The notes below the pieces were generated by a model. It saw only the letters and a list, made by a program, of their open reading frames with translations. It had not been told where the DNA came from and did not search any database. A program made the position numbers and the translations under genes. DNA of 64,000 nucleotides from Chitinophaga costaii (GTDB lineage Bacteria > Bacteroidota > Bacteroidia > Chitinophagales > Chitinophagaceae), in assembly GCF_900094705.1 (NCBI RefSeq), contig NZ_FMAR01000019.1, positions 1 through 64,000 on the forward strand, written 5' to 3'. The stretch's first letter is position 1, and each line of letters starts with the position of its first letter. This document shows, piece by piece, positions 1-8,302 of this stretch.

Positions 1-82
<82 letters not shown>

Positions 83-92
83 TATTTATTTG

Positions 93-124
93 AAAAGGCT
101 GCATCATTGCGATGCAGCCTTTTC
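93..124 (+). terminator. rRNA operon terminator
   Basis: A 13-bp perfect stem (AAAAGGCTGCATC pairing with GATGCAGCCTTTT) with a 5-base loop starts about 10 bases after the 5S rRNA and ends in a T-rich tail. It is a typical intrinsic terminator and probably closes the rRNA operon. Confidence 0.9.
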
Positions 125-173
125 TATTTTAAGCCATTGAGAGGTTATTAATTGATCTATGTTACACTGCCCA

Positions 174-1220
174 CTACCCCTCCTTCAACGTATTCAATTT
201 TACGTAGGCAGTAGAGTTACGCGCAATCAACTCTACATCAAAAATATAATTTACCGGTGACTCTGTTTCTAACTCATTATTCAGCAACCGTATTAATGTC
301 TCGGCTGCTTTTTCGCCCATCTTATAACCAGATTGCTCAATCGTAGTGAGTGATGGAGAAACGATGCGGGAAGAAAGATCATTGGAATAACCTACTACTT
401 TCACTTGCTGTGGAATAGAAATGCCTAGTTTATGTGCGGTCTGAATAAAAGCAATAGCAGCAGTATCATTGGCGGTAAATATTCCATCCGGAACCTGGGT
501 AGAAAAAATTTCCTCCGCAATTTCGGTGGCAGTTTCCAGCGTTAGATTACAGACGTGTACATTATTTTGATTGAAAGGGATTTGGTATTTTCGCAGGGCA
601 GCCTTATAGCCATCAAGCCGTTGCTGGTAAAGGTTACAGGTTAGTTCGCCGGTAATGTGCATGATATTTTTACAATCATGATGAATGAGATGTTCCGTAG
701 CTAGAAATCCGCCATGGAAATCGTCGCCGGTAATGGAGTGGCCGGTAAAACCGTTTGGAATACGGTCGTAAAGTACCACGGGAATATTGTTTTTTACATA
801 GGGAGAAAGATAGTCGGCGTTAGGTGTAAACATAGAAGATACAGCAAGTAGGCCATCTACACGTAGGGAGAAAAAGGTTTTGGCCAATTCCCGCTCCATT
901 TCCATATTTTCTTCTGACTGACCAATTACGATACTATAGCCATGCCTATGTGCAATATGCTGAACGCCGCTGATGGCGGTAGATTGAAAATATACGGAGG
1001 TGCGGGGCACAATCAGCCCAATAATATTAGAGCGGCGTTTGCGTAGGCTGGAGGCGATCCAATTCGGCACATAACCCATTTCCTCTGCTAATTGCTGTAC
1101 ACGTTCACGTGTAAGTGCGTTAATAAGTGGGTGGTGTTGCAATGCCCTGGATATAGTGGAAGGGGATAGATTTAGGGCACGCGCAATATCGTAAATAGTA
1201 GTACGGTTGCGTTGTTTCAC
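174..1220 (-). CDS. LacI-family transcriptional regulator
   Basis: 348 aa, usual length for the LacI/GalR family. The N-terminal helix-turn-helix is at about residues 8-28 (IYDIARALNLSPSTISRAL), followed by the hinge region near residues 50-62 and a periplasmic-binding-protein-like sensor domain (about 63-340) that normally binds a sugar. The start is a GTG at 1218-1220; no in-frame ATG lies just upstream. It stands alone: the neighbours are the rRNA terminator and a long empty spacer, so its target genes are not clear from context. Many Bacteroidota members of this family control glycan-use genes. The family assignment is firm; the ligand is unknown. Confidence 0.93.
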   Translation of the reverse strand: MKQRNRTTIYDIARALNLSPSTISRALQHHPLINALTRERVQQLAEEMGYVPNWIASSLRKRRSNIIGLIVPRTSVYFQSTAISGVQHIAHRHGYSIVIGQSEENMEMERELAKTFFSLRVDGLLAVSSMFTPNADYLSPYVKNNIPVVLYDRIPNGFTGHSITGDDFHGGFLATEHLIHHDCKNIMHITGELTCNLYQQRLDGYKAALRKYQIPFNQNNVHVCNLTLETATEIAEEIFSTQVPDGIFTANDTAAIAFIQTAHKLGISIPQQVKVVGYSNDLSSRIVSPSLTTIEQSGYKMGEKAAETLIRLLNNELETESPVNYIFDVELIARNSTAYVKLNTLKEG

Positions 1221-2174
1221 AAGTAGTATGTTTTGGTGATTTAGGGAAGCATATTAATCAATTTCAGCTATAAAATATTTAGTAGCTATATTACTAGCAT
1301 TTACTTTATAAATAGGGTTCCTAAATTATTACCTGCTAATTATATATCCGGCATTCTCAAGTATGCAACAGGTAATTGCTGGTCATGTAGCAAGATAGGA
1401 TATTTCCAGATATGGAGGAGGGCGGTAGTGGCCGCCATGCCTGACAGTGTTCATTATTTTATTTAAAGAAATGATTGTTAGTATTTTACTTTTTATTCTG
1501 TAATTTTCTTGCTAACGTTGTTGCAAATGCCCGGAATATCGCTTAACTTTTGGATCATTGCGTGCATGTATGCAAAGTAATTTTTATACATGGCATATAT
1601 ATTCGAATAAAATGTTAAAAAAGCCAAGTGGATATGATTGATATACAACTTTCGGGGGGAGCATTGCTTTTTTACCTAAATGACCACATTAATATATGTT
1701 GAAAAATATGTTTTTGTAAGACTTTGATATCGCTGTATTAGCTAAATCTGAACATTGTATCTATGGTTTAAAGTTTGTATTTAGTATTGAATGTCAGGAA
1801 ATTTTAACCATATTAATTTGGTAAAAAAATCTCTTGGAACTGTTTGAAATTTTCTTACATTGTGCGTCCAACTTTGAAAATTATCAATCGCTTATAGAGA
1901 AATCAGTATCGTAAAACCTAGCTTGTGCTTAGTGATATGACCGGCTTTTTTCAATAATTAAAGTGTCCGTTCGACTGAATGCAAAAAATACTATAAAAGG
2001 CGCTACAGTTGCGACTTTCCACATAGCATTAAATTTTTTGGGTTTTTCGTTGGTAAACTTGTTTTTTTAAACCAAGCGTATAACTTTGCGAATCACCGTT
2101 ATTGAAATATCTAAAATCTAAATAATTACTAACAACAACAGTTTAATCTTTAACAACTAAAAATTCAACTCAAA
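1221..2174. other. long AT-rich spacer between lacI-type gene and exbB
   Basis: No gene is evident in these 954 bases on either strand; only short, unconvincing frames occur (for example a 22-codon one from 1634). The right end holds the exbB promoter (2059-2088) and an 80-base leader. The remainder is AT-rich and could hold the upstream control region of the divergent regulator. I see no tRNA, repeat array or strong hairpin here. Confidence 0.6.
2059..2088 (+). promoter_or_regulatory. Bacteroidota-type promoter of the exbB operon
   Basis: TTG at 2059-2061 and TAACTTTG at 2081-2088 fit the Bacteroidota sigma-ABfr consensus (TTG, about 19-20 bases, TAnnTTTG) with a 19-base spacer. Transcription would start near 2095, giving an 80-base leader before the exbB ATG at 2175. 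Confidence 0.75.
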
Positions 2175-3029
2175 ATGGCTGAGACTAAAACAACTGTGAC
2201 TGCAGCTAGTGCAAAAACGGCTTCTCATCAACCAGCGAAATCATCCAATCTTTTTTCTTCGTTGGCTGTGCCCATCTGTCTGGTAATCGGATTCTGCCTT
2301 TACTTTTTTGTACTGGGTAATCCTTCCAATTTCCAGGGTGGCAATGTAGAAGGCAAACCAGTTGAAGCGGGCATTGGAAAATGGTTTGGCACTGTTTATC
2401 ATGGCGGTATTATAGTACCTATCCTGCTGTCAGTAATGCTGACGTGTTTGACATTTGTAATCGAACGCGCTTTGTACCTGAGCAAAGCTAAGGGCAAATT
2501 CAGCGGCGCTGAATTGGTAAGAAAAGTTCAGTACCACCTGGCTAACAAAAATGTTGATGCAGCATTGGCTGAATGCGACAAACAAAAAGGTTCTGTAGGT
2601 AACGTGCTGAAAGCAGGCCTGAAGAAATACAAAGAAATGATCGGCAATACTGAGCTAGACACAGAACAGAAACTGCTGCACATTAAAAATGAAATTGAAG
2701 AAACCACTGCGCTGGAACTTCCTATGATGGAAAAAAATCTGGTGTTCCTTTCTACCATTGCTTCCGTAGCAACGCTGCTCGGTCTGCTCGGTACGGTATT
2801 GGGTATGATCAAAGCCTTTACCGCTATGTCTTCCGGTGGTGCAGCAGACTCCACTCAGTTGGCGCTTGGTATTTCCGAAGCCCTGATCAATACGGCCCTG
2901 GGTATTAGCACCTCCGCCATTTCCATCATTGCTTATAACTACTTTACTACCAATATCGACAGCATCACTTATGCTATTGATGAGTCTGGATTTACTTTGA
3001 CACAGAGCTTTGCCGCTAATCACAAATAA
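2175..3029 (+). CDS. exbB: MotA/TolQ/ExbB proton-channel family protein
   Basis: 284 aa inner-membrane protein of the ExbB/TolQ family, the stator that passes protons to energise TonB. The Ala/Thr/Lys-rich N-terminus is cytoplasmic; membrane helices are visible at about 28-47, 78-98, 188-214 and 228-252. The signature segment LLGLLGTVLGMIKAF at about 195-210 is the most conserved part of the family. It is the first gene of a run exbB-exbD-exbD-tonB read in one direction with gaps of 33-66 bases, so co-transcription from the promoter at 2059-2088 is likely. The family also includes MotA and TolQ, but the two ExbD genes and TonB next to it favour the ExbB role. Confidence 0.93.
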   Translation: MAETKTTVTAASAKTASHQPAKSSNLFSSLAVPICLVIGFCLYFFVLGNPSNFQGGNVEGKPVEAGIGKWFGTVYHGGIIVPILLSVMLTCLTFVIERALYLSKAKGKFSGAELVRKVQYHLANKNVDAALAECDKQKGSVGNVLKAGLKKYKEMIGNTELDTEQKLLHIKNEIEETTALELPMMEKNLVFLSTIASVATLLGLLGTVLGMIKAFTAMSSGGAADSTQLALGISEALINTALGISTSAISIIAYNYFTTNIDSITYAIDESGFTLTQSFAANHK

Positions 3030-3095
3030 TTTTTTGTGAGGCGTGTGGAAACACAATAGTTCTGAATCTAATAGTAAATACTAAAACACGTAAAG

Positions 3096-3761
3096 ATGCC
3101 AAAAGTAAAAATGCCAAGAAAAAGTACGGCCATCGACATGACAGCGATGTGTGACGTAGCTTTTCTGCTTTTAACTTTCTTTATGTTGGCAACGAAATTC
3201 AAGCCGGATGAACCGGTGGCGGTGGTAACCCCGTCTTCTATTAATACACAAGTTTTACCGGATTCTGATGTGATGCTGTTCACGGTAGATAAAGACGGTC
3301 GTGTATTCTTTAGCATGGATGGACAGCCAAAAAGAAGAAAGTTGATCGAAGACCTCAATACCCAGTATAAGCTTGGTTTGAATAATGCAGAGATGAATAA
3401 TTTCGCGGTAGGTGGTAGTATAGGAACAGACTTCAAAAGTCTTAAAAGCTACCTCTCTATGTCTCCCGAACAGCGTAAAGCATCCGGATTGGAAAAGGGG
3501 ATACCTACTGATTCTTTAAATGGGGAATTAGATCAGTGGATTGAGTACGGTACAACTGCGCAGGCAGGTTCTTCCGGATTCAATAAACTCTCTTACTGTA
3601 TAAAAGCGGATAATGCAACGCCTTATCCAAAGATCAAAGAGATCCTGGATATTTTTAAAAAGAAGCATATACAGAAACTGAATCTGGTAACTAATTTGGA
3701 AGCTATTCCTCCCGGAACAGCTGCAGCATTGGCCCAGCAGGAAAGTAAACAAGCAAATTAA
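3096..3761 (+). CDS. exbD: ExbD/TolR biopolymer transport protein (first copy)
   Basis: 221 aa, single-span inner-membrane protein. The N-terminal cytoplasmic tail is basic, then one helix at about 19-38 (CDVAFLLLTFFML) carries Asp20, the position of the essential membrane Asp of ExbD/TolR that takes part in proton flow. The rest is periplasmic and longer than in E. coli ExbD (about 140 aa), with an insertion at about 115-150 before the C-terminal part. It lies 66 bases after exbB and 33 bases before a second exbD. Having two non-identical ExbD proteins is common in Bacteroidota and suggests a hetero-oligomer. Assignment firm. Confidence 0.93.
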   Translation: MPKVKMPRKSTAIDMTAMCDVAFLLLTFFMLATKFKPDEPVAVVTPSSINTQVLPDSDVMLFTVDKDGRVFFSMDGQPKRRKLIEDLNTQYKLGLNNAEMNNFAVGGSIGTDFKSLKSYLSMSPEQRKASGLEKGIPTDSLNGELDQWIEYGTTAQAGSSGFNKLSYCIKADNATPYPKIKEILDIFKKKHIQKLNLVTNLEAIPPGTAAALAQQESKQAN

Positions 3762-3794
3762 TTAGCTGATCTCCAAACACTAAAATAGCGTACC

Positions 3795-4379
3795 ATGGCA
3801 GAAATGGATACCAGTAGTGGCGGCGGGAAAAAACACGGTGGAACGAAATCCAAAAAACAATCTACTCGTGTGGATATGACACCAATGGTGGATCTAGGAT
3901 TCCTGCTCATTACTTTCTTCATGTTAACTACGACCTTGTCCAAACCCAAAACAATGGACTTGATCATGCCAAAAGACACGAAGAACGAAGAAGAACAAAA
4001 TAAAGTTAAAGAGAGCACTGCATTGACCATATTATTGGGTAAAGCCGACAAAGTTTATTACTACGAAGGACTAGCCCAGGATCCAAATGCATCTGCAAAT
4101 CCGGACTTCTTTAAAGCAACCAGCTTCGCTGCAAAAGGCGGTATTCGTGATGAAATCATCAAGAAGAAGGATCAAGTTGCCCAAATGCGTAATGCAAAAG
4201 GTGAACCTGAAGATGTAGTGGTAATCATTAAAGCGGATGACGGGTCTAATTACAAAGACTTTGTAGGCATCCTCGATGAAATGGCTATCAATCGTATCTC
4301 TCGTTATGCTACCGTTGACATTACCGACCAGGATAAACAATGGATTAGGCAGACCGAAGCTGCAAACGGTGTTAAGTAA
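3795..4379 (+). CDS. exbD: ExbD/TolR biopolymer transport protein (second copy)
   Basis: 194 aa. A 25-residue Gly/Lys/Ser-rich cytoplasmic N-terminus leads into the membrane helix with the motif DMTPMVDLGFLLITFFML; Asp33 matches the family's proton-relay Asp and the preceding TPMVD fits the consensus better than the first copy does (AMCD). The periplasmic part has the expected two-domain length. It is the third gene of the exbB operon and overlaps none of its neighbours. The two ExbD copies share the helix but diverge in the periplasmic part, so they are old paralogues and not a recent duplication. Confidence 0.93.
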   Translation: MAEMDTSSGGGKKHGGTKSKKQSTRVDMTPMVDLGFLLITFFMLTTTLSKPKTMDLIMPKDTKNEEEQNKVKESTALTILLGKADKVYYYEGLAQDPNASANPDFFKATSFAAKGGIRDEIIKKKDQVAQMRNAKGEPEDVVVIIKADDGSNYKDFVGILDEMAINRISRYATVDITDQDKQWIRQTEAANGVK

Positions 4380-4423
4380 TTAAAGGAATGTAATTTTTGC
4401 ATCCATAAAGAAAAAATTGAACA

Positions 4424-5257
4424 ATGGATTCAGCCAAAGCCTTACAGTCCGATTTTCTTGATATCCTGTTTGAAGGCAGGAATAAAGAATATGGGGCGTA
4501 TGAATTAAGGAGAAAATACGACAAGCGCGTGCGTAACGCGATCTTGGGTACCCTTGGTCTGTTTGTATTCCTGGCAGGAGCTTATATTCTGTATAGTGTG
4601 TTAACTGCATCAGAATTGACTCATGTAAAAAAGCCAGTTGTAGAAACGATCAAGATGGAGGATTTGAAAATACCGGATGAGCCGAATAAGCCACCGCCAC
4701 CGCCTCCTCCACCGGCACCACCACCACCCGTGAAACCTTCTGTACAATTTACCCCTCCGGTAATTAAGAAGGATAATGAGGTAAAGCCCGATGAAGAACC
4801 TCCGAAACAGGAAGATATCAAAGATAAAGCGGTAAGTACCAAAACCGTGGAAGGTGATCCTAATGGGATAGATCCGGGATTGCTGGAAGACAGTAAAGGT
4901 ACAGGTGTAGTCGAAGCTCCACCTCCCGCTAAAGAAGAGATCTTCACCTTCGTAGAACAACCTCCTTCCTTCCCGGGCGGTGAAGACGCACTGAACAAAT
5001 ACCTGTCTAAAAATATCCATTACCCGCATGTTGCGCAGGAAAATGGTATCCAGGGAACTGTATTTGTACAGTTTATCGTAGACTCTGAAGGGAACATCAA
5101 GGATGTTAAAACCGTAGGTGCCACTAAAGGCGGCGGTCTGGAAGAAGAAGCGATCCGCGTGGTGAAAACGATGCCAAAATGGAAAGCAGGTAAGCAAAAC
5201 GGACGCCAGGTATCTGTGCAGTTCAACCTGCCTATCCGCTTTACATTGCAAGAGTAG
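4424..5257 (+). CDS. tonB: TonB energy-transducing protein (first copy)
   Basis: 277 aa. The order is: cytoplasmic stretch with the Bacteroidota TonB signature FLDILFEGRNKEYGAYELRR (residues 10-29), one membrane helix at about 39-61, a proline-rich periplasmic spacer with a run of eight prolines near residue 90, and a C-terminal TonB domain (about 185-277; FPGG, then YP and LPIRF landmarks) that contacts the TonB box of outer-membrane receptors. It sits 44 bases after exbD2 and closes the operon, followed 24 bases later by a strong terminator. It should transfer ExbBD energy to SusC-like and siderophore receptors. Confidence 0.95.
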   Translation: MDSAKALQSDFLDILFEGRNKEYGAYELRRKYDKRVRNAILGTLGLFVFLAGAYILYSVLTASELTHVKKPVVETIKMEDLKIPDEPNKPPPPPPPPAPPPPVKPSVQFTPPVIKKDNEVKPDEEPPKQEDIKDKAVSTKTVEGDPNGIDPGLLEDSKGTGVVEAPPPAKEEIFTFVEQPPSFPGGEDALNKYLSKNIHYPHVAQENGIQGTVFVQFIVDSEGNIKDVKTVGATKGGGLEEEAIRVVKTMPKWKAGKQNGRQVSVQFNLPIRFTLQE

Positions 5258-5280
5258 TCAATACAAACATTTTTATAGAG

Positions 5281-5314
5281 AAGCATTCCGGAATTCCCGG
5301 GATGCTTTTTTTTT
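5281..5314 (+). terminator. terminator of the exbB-exbD-exbD-tonB operon
   Basis: AAGCATTCCGG pairs with CCGGGATGCTT (11 bp, one T-G pair, AATT loop) and is followed by a run of eight or more Ts. It separates the first tonB from the second. Confidence 0.92.
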
Positions 5315-5398
5315 GCTTAACGTTTAATTTTTGTTGAAAATGTATGTAAATCAGCTGTAATTGCATCTTAATAACATCTCAAAAATGCAAATCTTATC

Positions 5399-5477
5399 AG
5401 CATTTACATGTATTTAAACGCTTTGCTAAAGCGCATTTGGATACATGTGAATGCTATTTACGTATAGGCGTATACGT
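5399..5477 (+). promoter_or_regulatory. two nested/adjacent inverted repeats upstream of second tonB
   Basis: AGCATTTACATGTAT (5399-5413) pairs with ATACATGTGAATGCT (5441-5455), 15 positions with one T-G wobble; inside it CGCTTT (5419-5424) pairs with AAAGCG (5428-5433). A second inverted repeat, ACGTATA (5460-5466) and TATACGT (5471-5477), follows at once. No T-run follows, so it is not a simple terminator. It lies 70-150 bases before the second tonB start and may be an operator pair or a structured leader. Confidence 0.55.
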
Positions 5478-5548
5478 TATAAAATACCTATTAAAAATGT
5501 ATGGAAAGTTTTGGAGAAGGCATCCTATTAGTATAAAAACTTACATCT

Positions 5549-6403
5549 ATGGACGCTATAACAATTACCCAAAATGACTTCCTCGACGTACTGTTCAATG
5601 ATCGTAACAAGGACTATGGCGCTTATAGTTTACGCCGCCAGTATGAAAAGCGCATGCGCAATGCCATTGCTATTACTGCCTTGACGTTGTTGGCACTAGC
5701 GGCTGCTTTAACGATCAACAGTATGTTAGCTCATGACCAGCATACAACCATGCGGCTACCCTTGAAAGATCCGGCCATCCTGCGACCAGTTGATCTGGAA
5801 AAATTGGAAGAAAAAAGGATACAACCACCGCCATTAGCCGCCGTAACCACACCACCTGCAGCTAAGCCTATGATCCACAATGCTACGCTGGCAGTGGTGC
5901 CGGATGACGCAAAAGAAATTACCCCTCCCCCTACACAAGAAGAGATGACCAATCATGCTATTGGCGTGGTAAACGCGGCAGGCAATCCCAATGCAGGTGA
6001 TATCGATGTACCAGACATGGGAGGAGGAGGAAATGGGGGGGTGCACATAGAAATTGGCAGTAACGAGGGCACCACGGATCGTCCTTTTACCACGGTAGAA
6101 GTGATGCCTTCATTCCCCGGTGGTGAAACTGCCATGATTAAATATCTGAATAACAATGTTCGTTACCCTTCTTTAGCGCAGGAAAATAATATTCAAGGCA
6201 CGGTGGTCGTACAATTTGTCGTAGCCCCGGATGGTACTATCCAGCAAGTAAAAGTGTTGAGTACCCAGAAGGGTGGTGGCCTGGAGGAAGAAGCCATGCG
6301 CGTCATCAAAAAAATGCCTACCTGGAAACCTGGACGCCAGAACGGAAGAAATGTGGCAGTATTTTTCAGTTTACCTATACGCTTTTCATTATCTGAGCAT
6401 TAA
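5549..6403 (+). CDS. tonB: TonB energy-transducing protein (second copy)
   Basis: 284 aa paralogue of the gene at 4424. It has the same order: FLDVLFNDRNKDYGAYSLRR at residues 10-29, a membrane helix at about 39-60, a shorter and less proline-dense spacer (Pro-rich patches near 92-110 and 130), a Gly-rich linker near residue 160 and a C-terminal TonB domain (about 190-284) that is very like the first copy. It has its own spacer with a terminator before it and structured repeats, so it is probably controlled separately and may serve a different set of receptors. A terminator hairpin lies 20 bases after its stop. Confidence 0.94.
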   Translation: MDAITITQNDFLDVLFNDRNKDYGAYSLRRQYEKRMRNAIAITALTLLALAAALTINSMLAHDQHTTMRLPLKDPAILRPVDLEKLEEKRIQPPPLAAVTTPPAAKPMIHNATLAVVPDDAKEITPPPTQEEMTNHAIGVVNAAGNPNAGDIDVPDMGGGGNGGVHIEIGSNEGTTDRPFTTVEVMPSFPGGETAMIKYLNNNVRYPSLAQENNIQGTVVVQFVVAPDGTIQQVKVLSTQKGGGLEEEAMRVIKKMPTWKPGRQNGRNVAVFFSLPIRFSLSEH

Positions 6404-6423
6404 TATTGTGTGTTTCGTTATGT

Positions 6424-6464
6424 AATCCTCCATGGCCGGGAACCGTGGAGGATTCGTTATTTTT
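6424..6464 (+). terminator. terminator after second tonB
   Basis: AATCCTCCATGG pairs with CCGTGGAGGATT around a short GC-rich loop (stem arms 6424-6435 and 6443-6454), followed by a T-rich tail that overlaps the mnmE -7 element. Confidence 0.8.
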
Positions 6465-6465
6465 G
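6458..6465 (+). promoter_or_regulatory. mnmE -7 element
   Basis: TATTTTTG fits TAnnTTTG exactly and lies 22 bases before the mnmE ATG at 6487. No clear -33 TTG is visible 19-20 bases upstream because the terminator stem occupies that place. Confidence 0.5.
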
Positions 6466-6486
6466 CAAAGGCAAAACAAAAATAAG

Positions 6487-7869
6487 ATGTTAGGTAAACT
6501 GGCTGGATTTGATGATACGATTGTGGCACTGGCCACTGCGCCCGGCATTGGCGCCATTGCGGTGATACGCCTGAGCGGTACAGCCGCTATACGCATTACC
6601 AATGGGCTATTCCCTTCCCGAGATCTAGCAGTACAGGCTAGTCATACCTTGCATTTTGGTAGTCTTTTGTTTGGAGGCCGGGTGCTGGACGAAGTGGTAG
6701 TGAGTTTGTTTAAGGCACCTACTTCTTATACAGGGGAAGAAGTAGTGGAGATTTCTTGCCATGGCTCGCCTTATATACAACAGCAAATTATCGATGCATG
6801 TATCCAAAGTGGGGCGCGTATGGCTAAGCCAGGTGAATTTACCCAACGTGCTTTTCTCAACGGTAAGCTAGACCTTACGCAAGCAGAATCTGTTGCAGAC
6901 CTTATTGCCAGTAATTCTGCGGCCTCTCATCAAACGGCTATACAACAAATGCGGGGCGGTTTTTCCAGCGCACTGCAGGACCTGCGCGAACAATTAATTA
7001 CGTTTTCTTCGCTGATAGAACTGGAGCTGGATTTCAGTGAAGAGGACGTAGCTTTTGCAGATCGTACCCGTCTTTATGCACTTGTATCCTCTGCTATGGG
7101 GCAGGTGCAACAACTGATTGATTCTTTTCGCATGGGAAACGTTATTAAAAATGGTGTGAGTACGGCTATCGTAGGCAAACCCAATGCCGGGAAATCTACC
7201 CTGCTCAATACGCTGCTCAATGAAAACCGCGCTATCGTAAGTGAGATTGCCGGCACTACCCGCGATACAATTGAAGAGGTGCTTAATATTGGCGGTATCT
7301 TGTTTCGCCTGATTGATACGGCAGGTATCCGGGAAAGCAATGATACGATCGAAAATATTGGGGTACAGAAAACGATGGAGAAGATTAAAGAGGCGGGCAT
7401 CGTTGTTTACCTTTTTGATGTGAATGAGTTGAGTGTGGAGGAGGTGTTGGACCAGGCACATTTCTTTGCCTCTTCCGGCGTGAATTATTTATTGATAGGT
7501 AATAAAGCGGATGTGAAGGGAGCTGCTTTTTATAAGGAAAAGTTTGTAACCATCCCGGACATTTTATACATCTCTGCCAAACATCATTCGCATATCCAAG
7601 AAGTGAAGGACGCCCTGTTGCATAAGGTGATGAGCGGTGATGTAACCACAGGCGATACTATTGTAACTAATGCGCGTCATTACGCCGCACTGCAGGAGGT
7701 ACTTAAATCGCTCCGCGATGTGAAAAATGGAATGGATCATCGACTACCGGGTGATTTGCTGGCGTTGGATATCCGGCTTTGCTTGCACGCACTGGGAGAA
7801 ATTACAGGCGAGGTGACGAATGAAGACCGGTTGGATTTTATATTTTCTAAGTTTTGTATCGGAAAGTAA
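6487..7869 (+). CDS. mnmE: tRNA uridine-5-carboxymethylaminomethyl GTPase MnmE
   Basis: 460 aa from the ATG at 6487; the frame is open further upstream to 6406 but that part crosses the tonB terminator. MnmE with MnmG modifies the wobble uridine of certain tRNAs. Domains: tetrahydrofolate-binding N-terminal domain (about 1-120), helical domain, and a G domain inserted at about 217-385 with G1 GKPNAGKS (230-237), switch motif GTTRDT, G3 DTAG (277-280) and G4 NKAD (339-342). The C-terminus is CIGK, with the Cys (457) needed for the modification reaction. Length and all motifs are canonical, so function is near certain. Confidence 0.98.
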   Translation: MLGKLAGFDDTIVALATAPGIGAIAVIRLSGTAAIRITNGLFPSRDLAVQASHTLHFGSLLFGGRVLDEVVVSLFKAPTSYTGEEVVEISCHGSPYIQQQIIDACIQSGARMAKPGEFTQRAFLNGKLDLTQAESVADLIASNSAASHQTAIQQMRGGFSSALQDLREQLITFSSLIELELDFSEEDVAFADRTRLYALVSSAMGQVQQLIDSFRMGNVIKNGVSTAIVGKPNAGKSTLLNTLLNENRAIVSEIAGTTRDTIEEVLNIGGILFRLIDTAGIRESNDTIENIGVQKTMEKIKEAGIVVYLFDVNELSVEEVLDQAHFFASSGVNYLLIGNKADVKGAAFYKEKFVTIPDILYISAKHHSHIQEVKDALLHKVMSGDVTTGDTIVTNARHYAALQEVLKSLRDVKNGMDHRLPGDLLALDIRLCLHALGEITGEVTNEDRLDFIFSKFCIGK

Positions 7870-8302
7870 CGAGGGCGCTGCTCATGCGGTTTTTATGACT
7901 TATTCTATTCCTTCAGCTATGAATGATATATCTCTAATAAAATGGAGAAACTAAAACGATTACCGTTATAGATCATCTTAAGGTGAATACCCATGAATTT
8001 GTAGGATATCCCATTACAACCTCCAGGTAACAATTCTGAATGGCTTAATTAACGCGTAGTTAAACGTGGGATTAACCGCTGCATTTCCCGCTATGCACAG
8101 CGCAGGGACTATTTAATTTGCTAAAAGCCCACATGGATTAAAATTATATCTACGCTAATAGTTGTTCTTATCGTATTCGCTTCGGCACATGCACAGCAGG
8201 ATACCACTGCGAAATTAAGTGCCATTGGCTTTTCATCATTAAAGTTCACATTCTAAATACATGGCCGGCTGCAACGCAATGCTGCCGGCCAATTTAGACG
8301 GG
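7870..8302. other. gene-poor spacer with decayed coding traces
   Basis: No intact gene is seen. Short protein-like frames occur without starts: codons from about 7956 to the stop near 8030, and a signal-peptide-like frame at 8137-8256 (listed separately). The pattern suggests remnants of one or more lost genes after mnmE. Confidence 0.45.
8133..8256 (+). pseudogene. remnant of a small secreted protein
   Basis: From 8137 the frame reads as a good signal peptide (basic start IKII, hydrophobic core, then FASAHAQQ as a signal peptidase site) followed by about 19 residues and a stop. The only ATG (8133) is one base out of frame and runs into a stop after two codons. A one-base change would restore an ORF of about 40 codons. 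Likely a frameshifted or truncated gene; the family is not recognisable. Confidence 0.3.
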
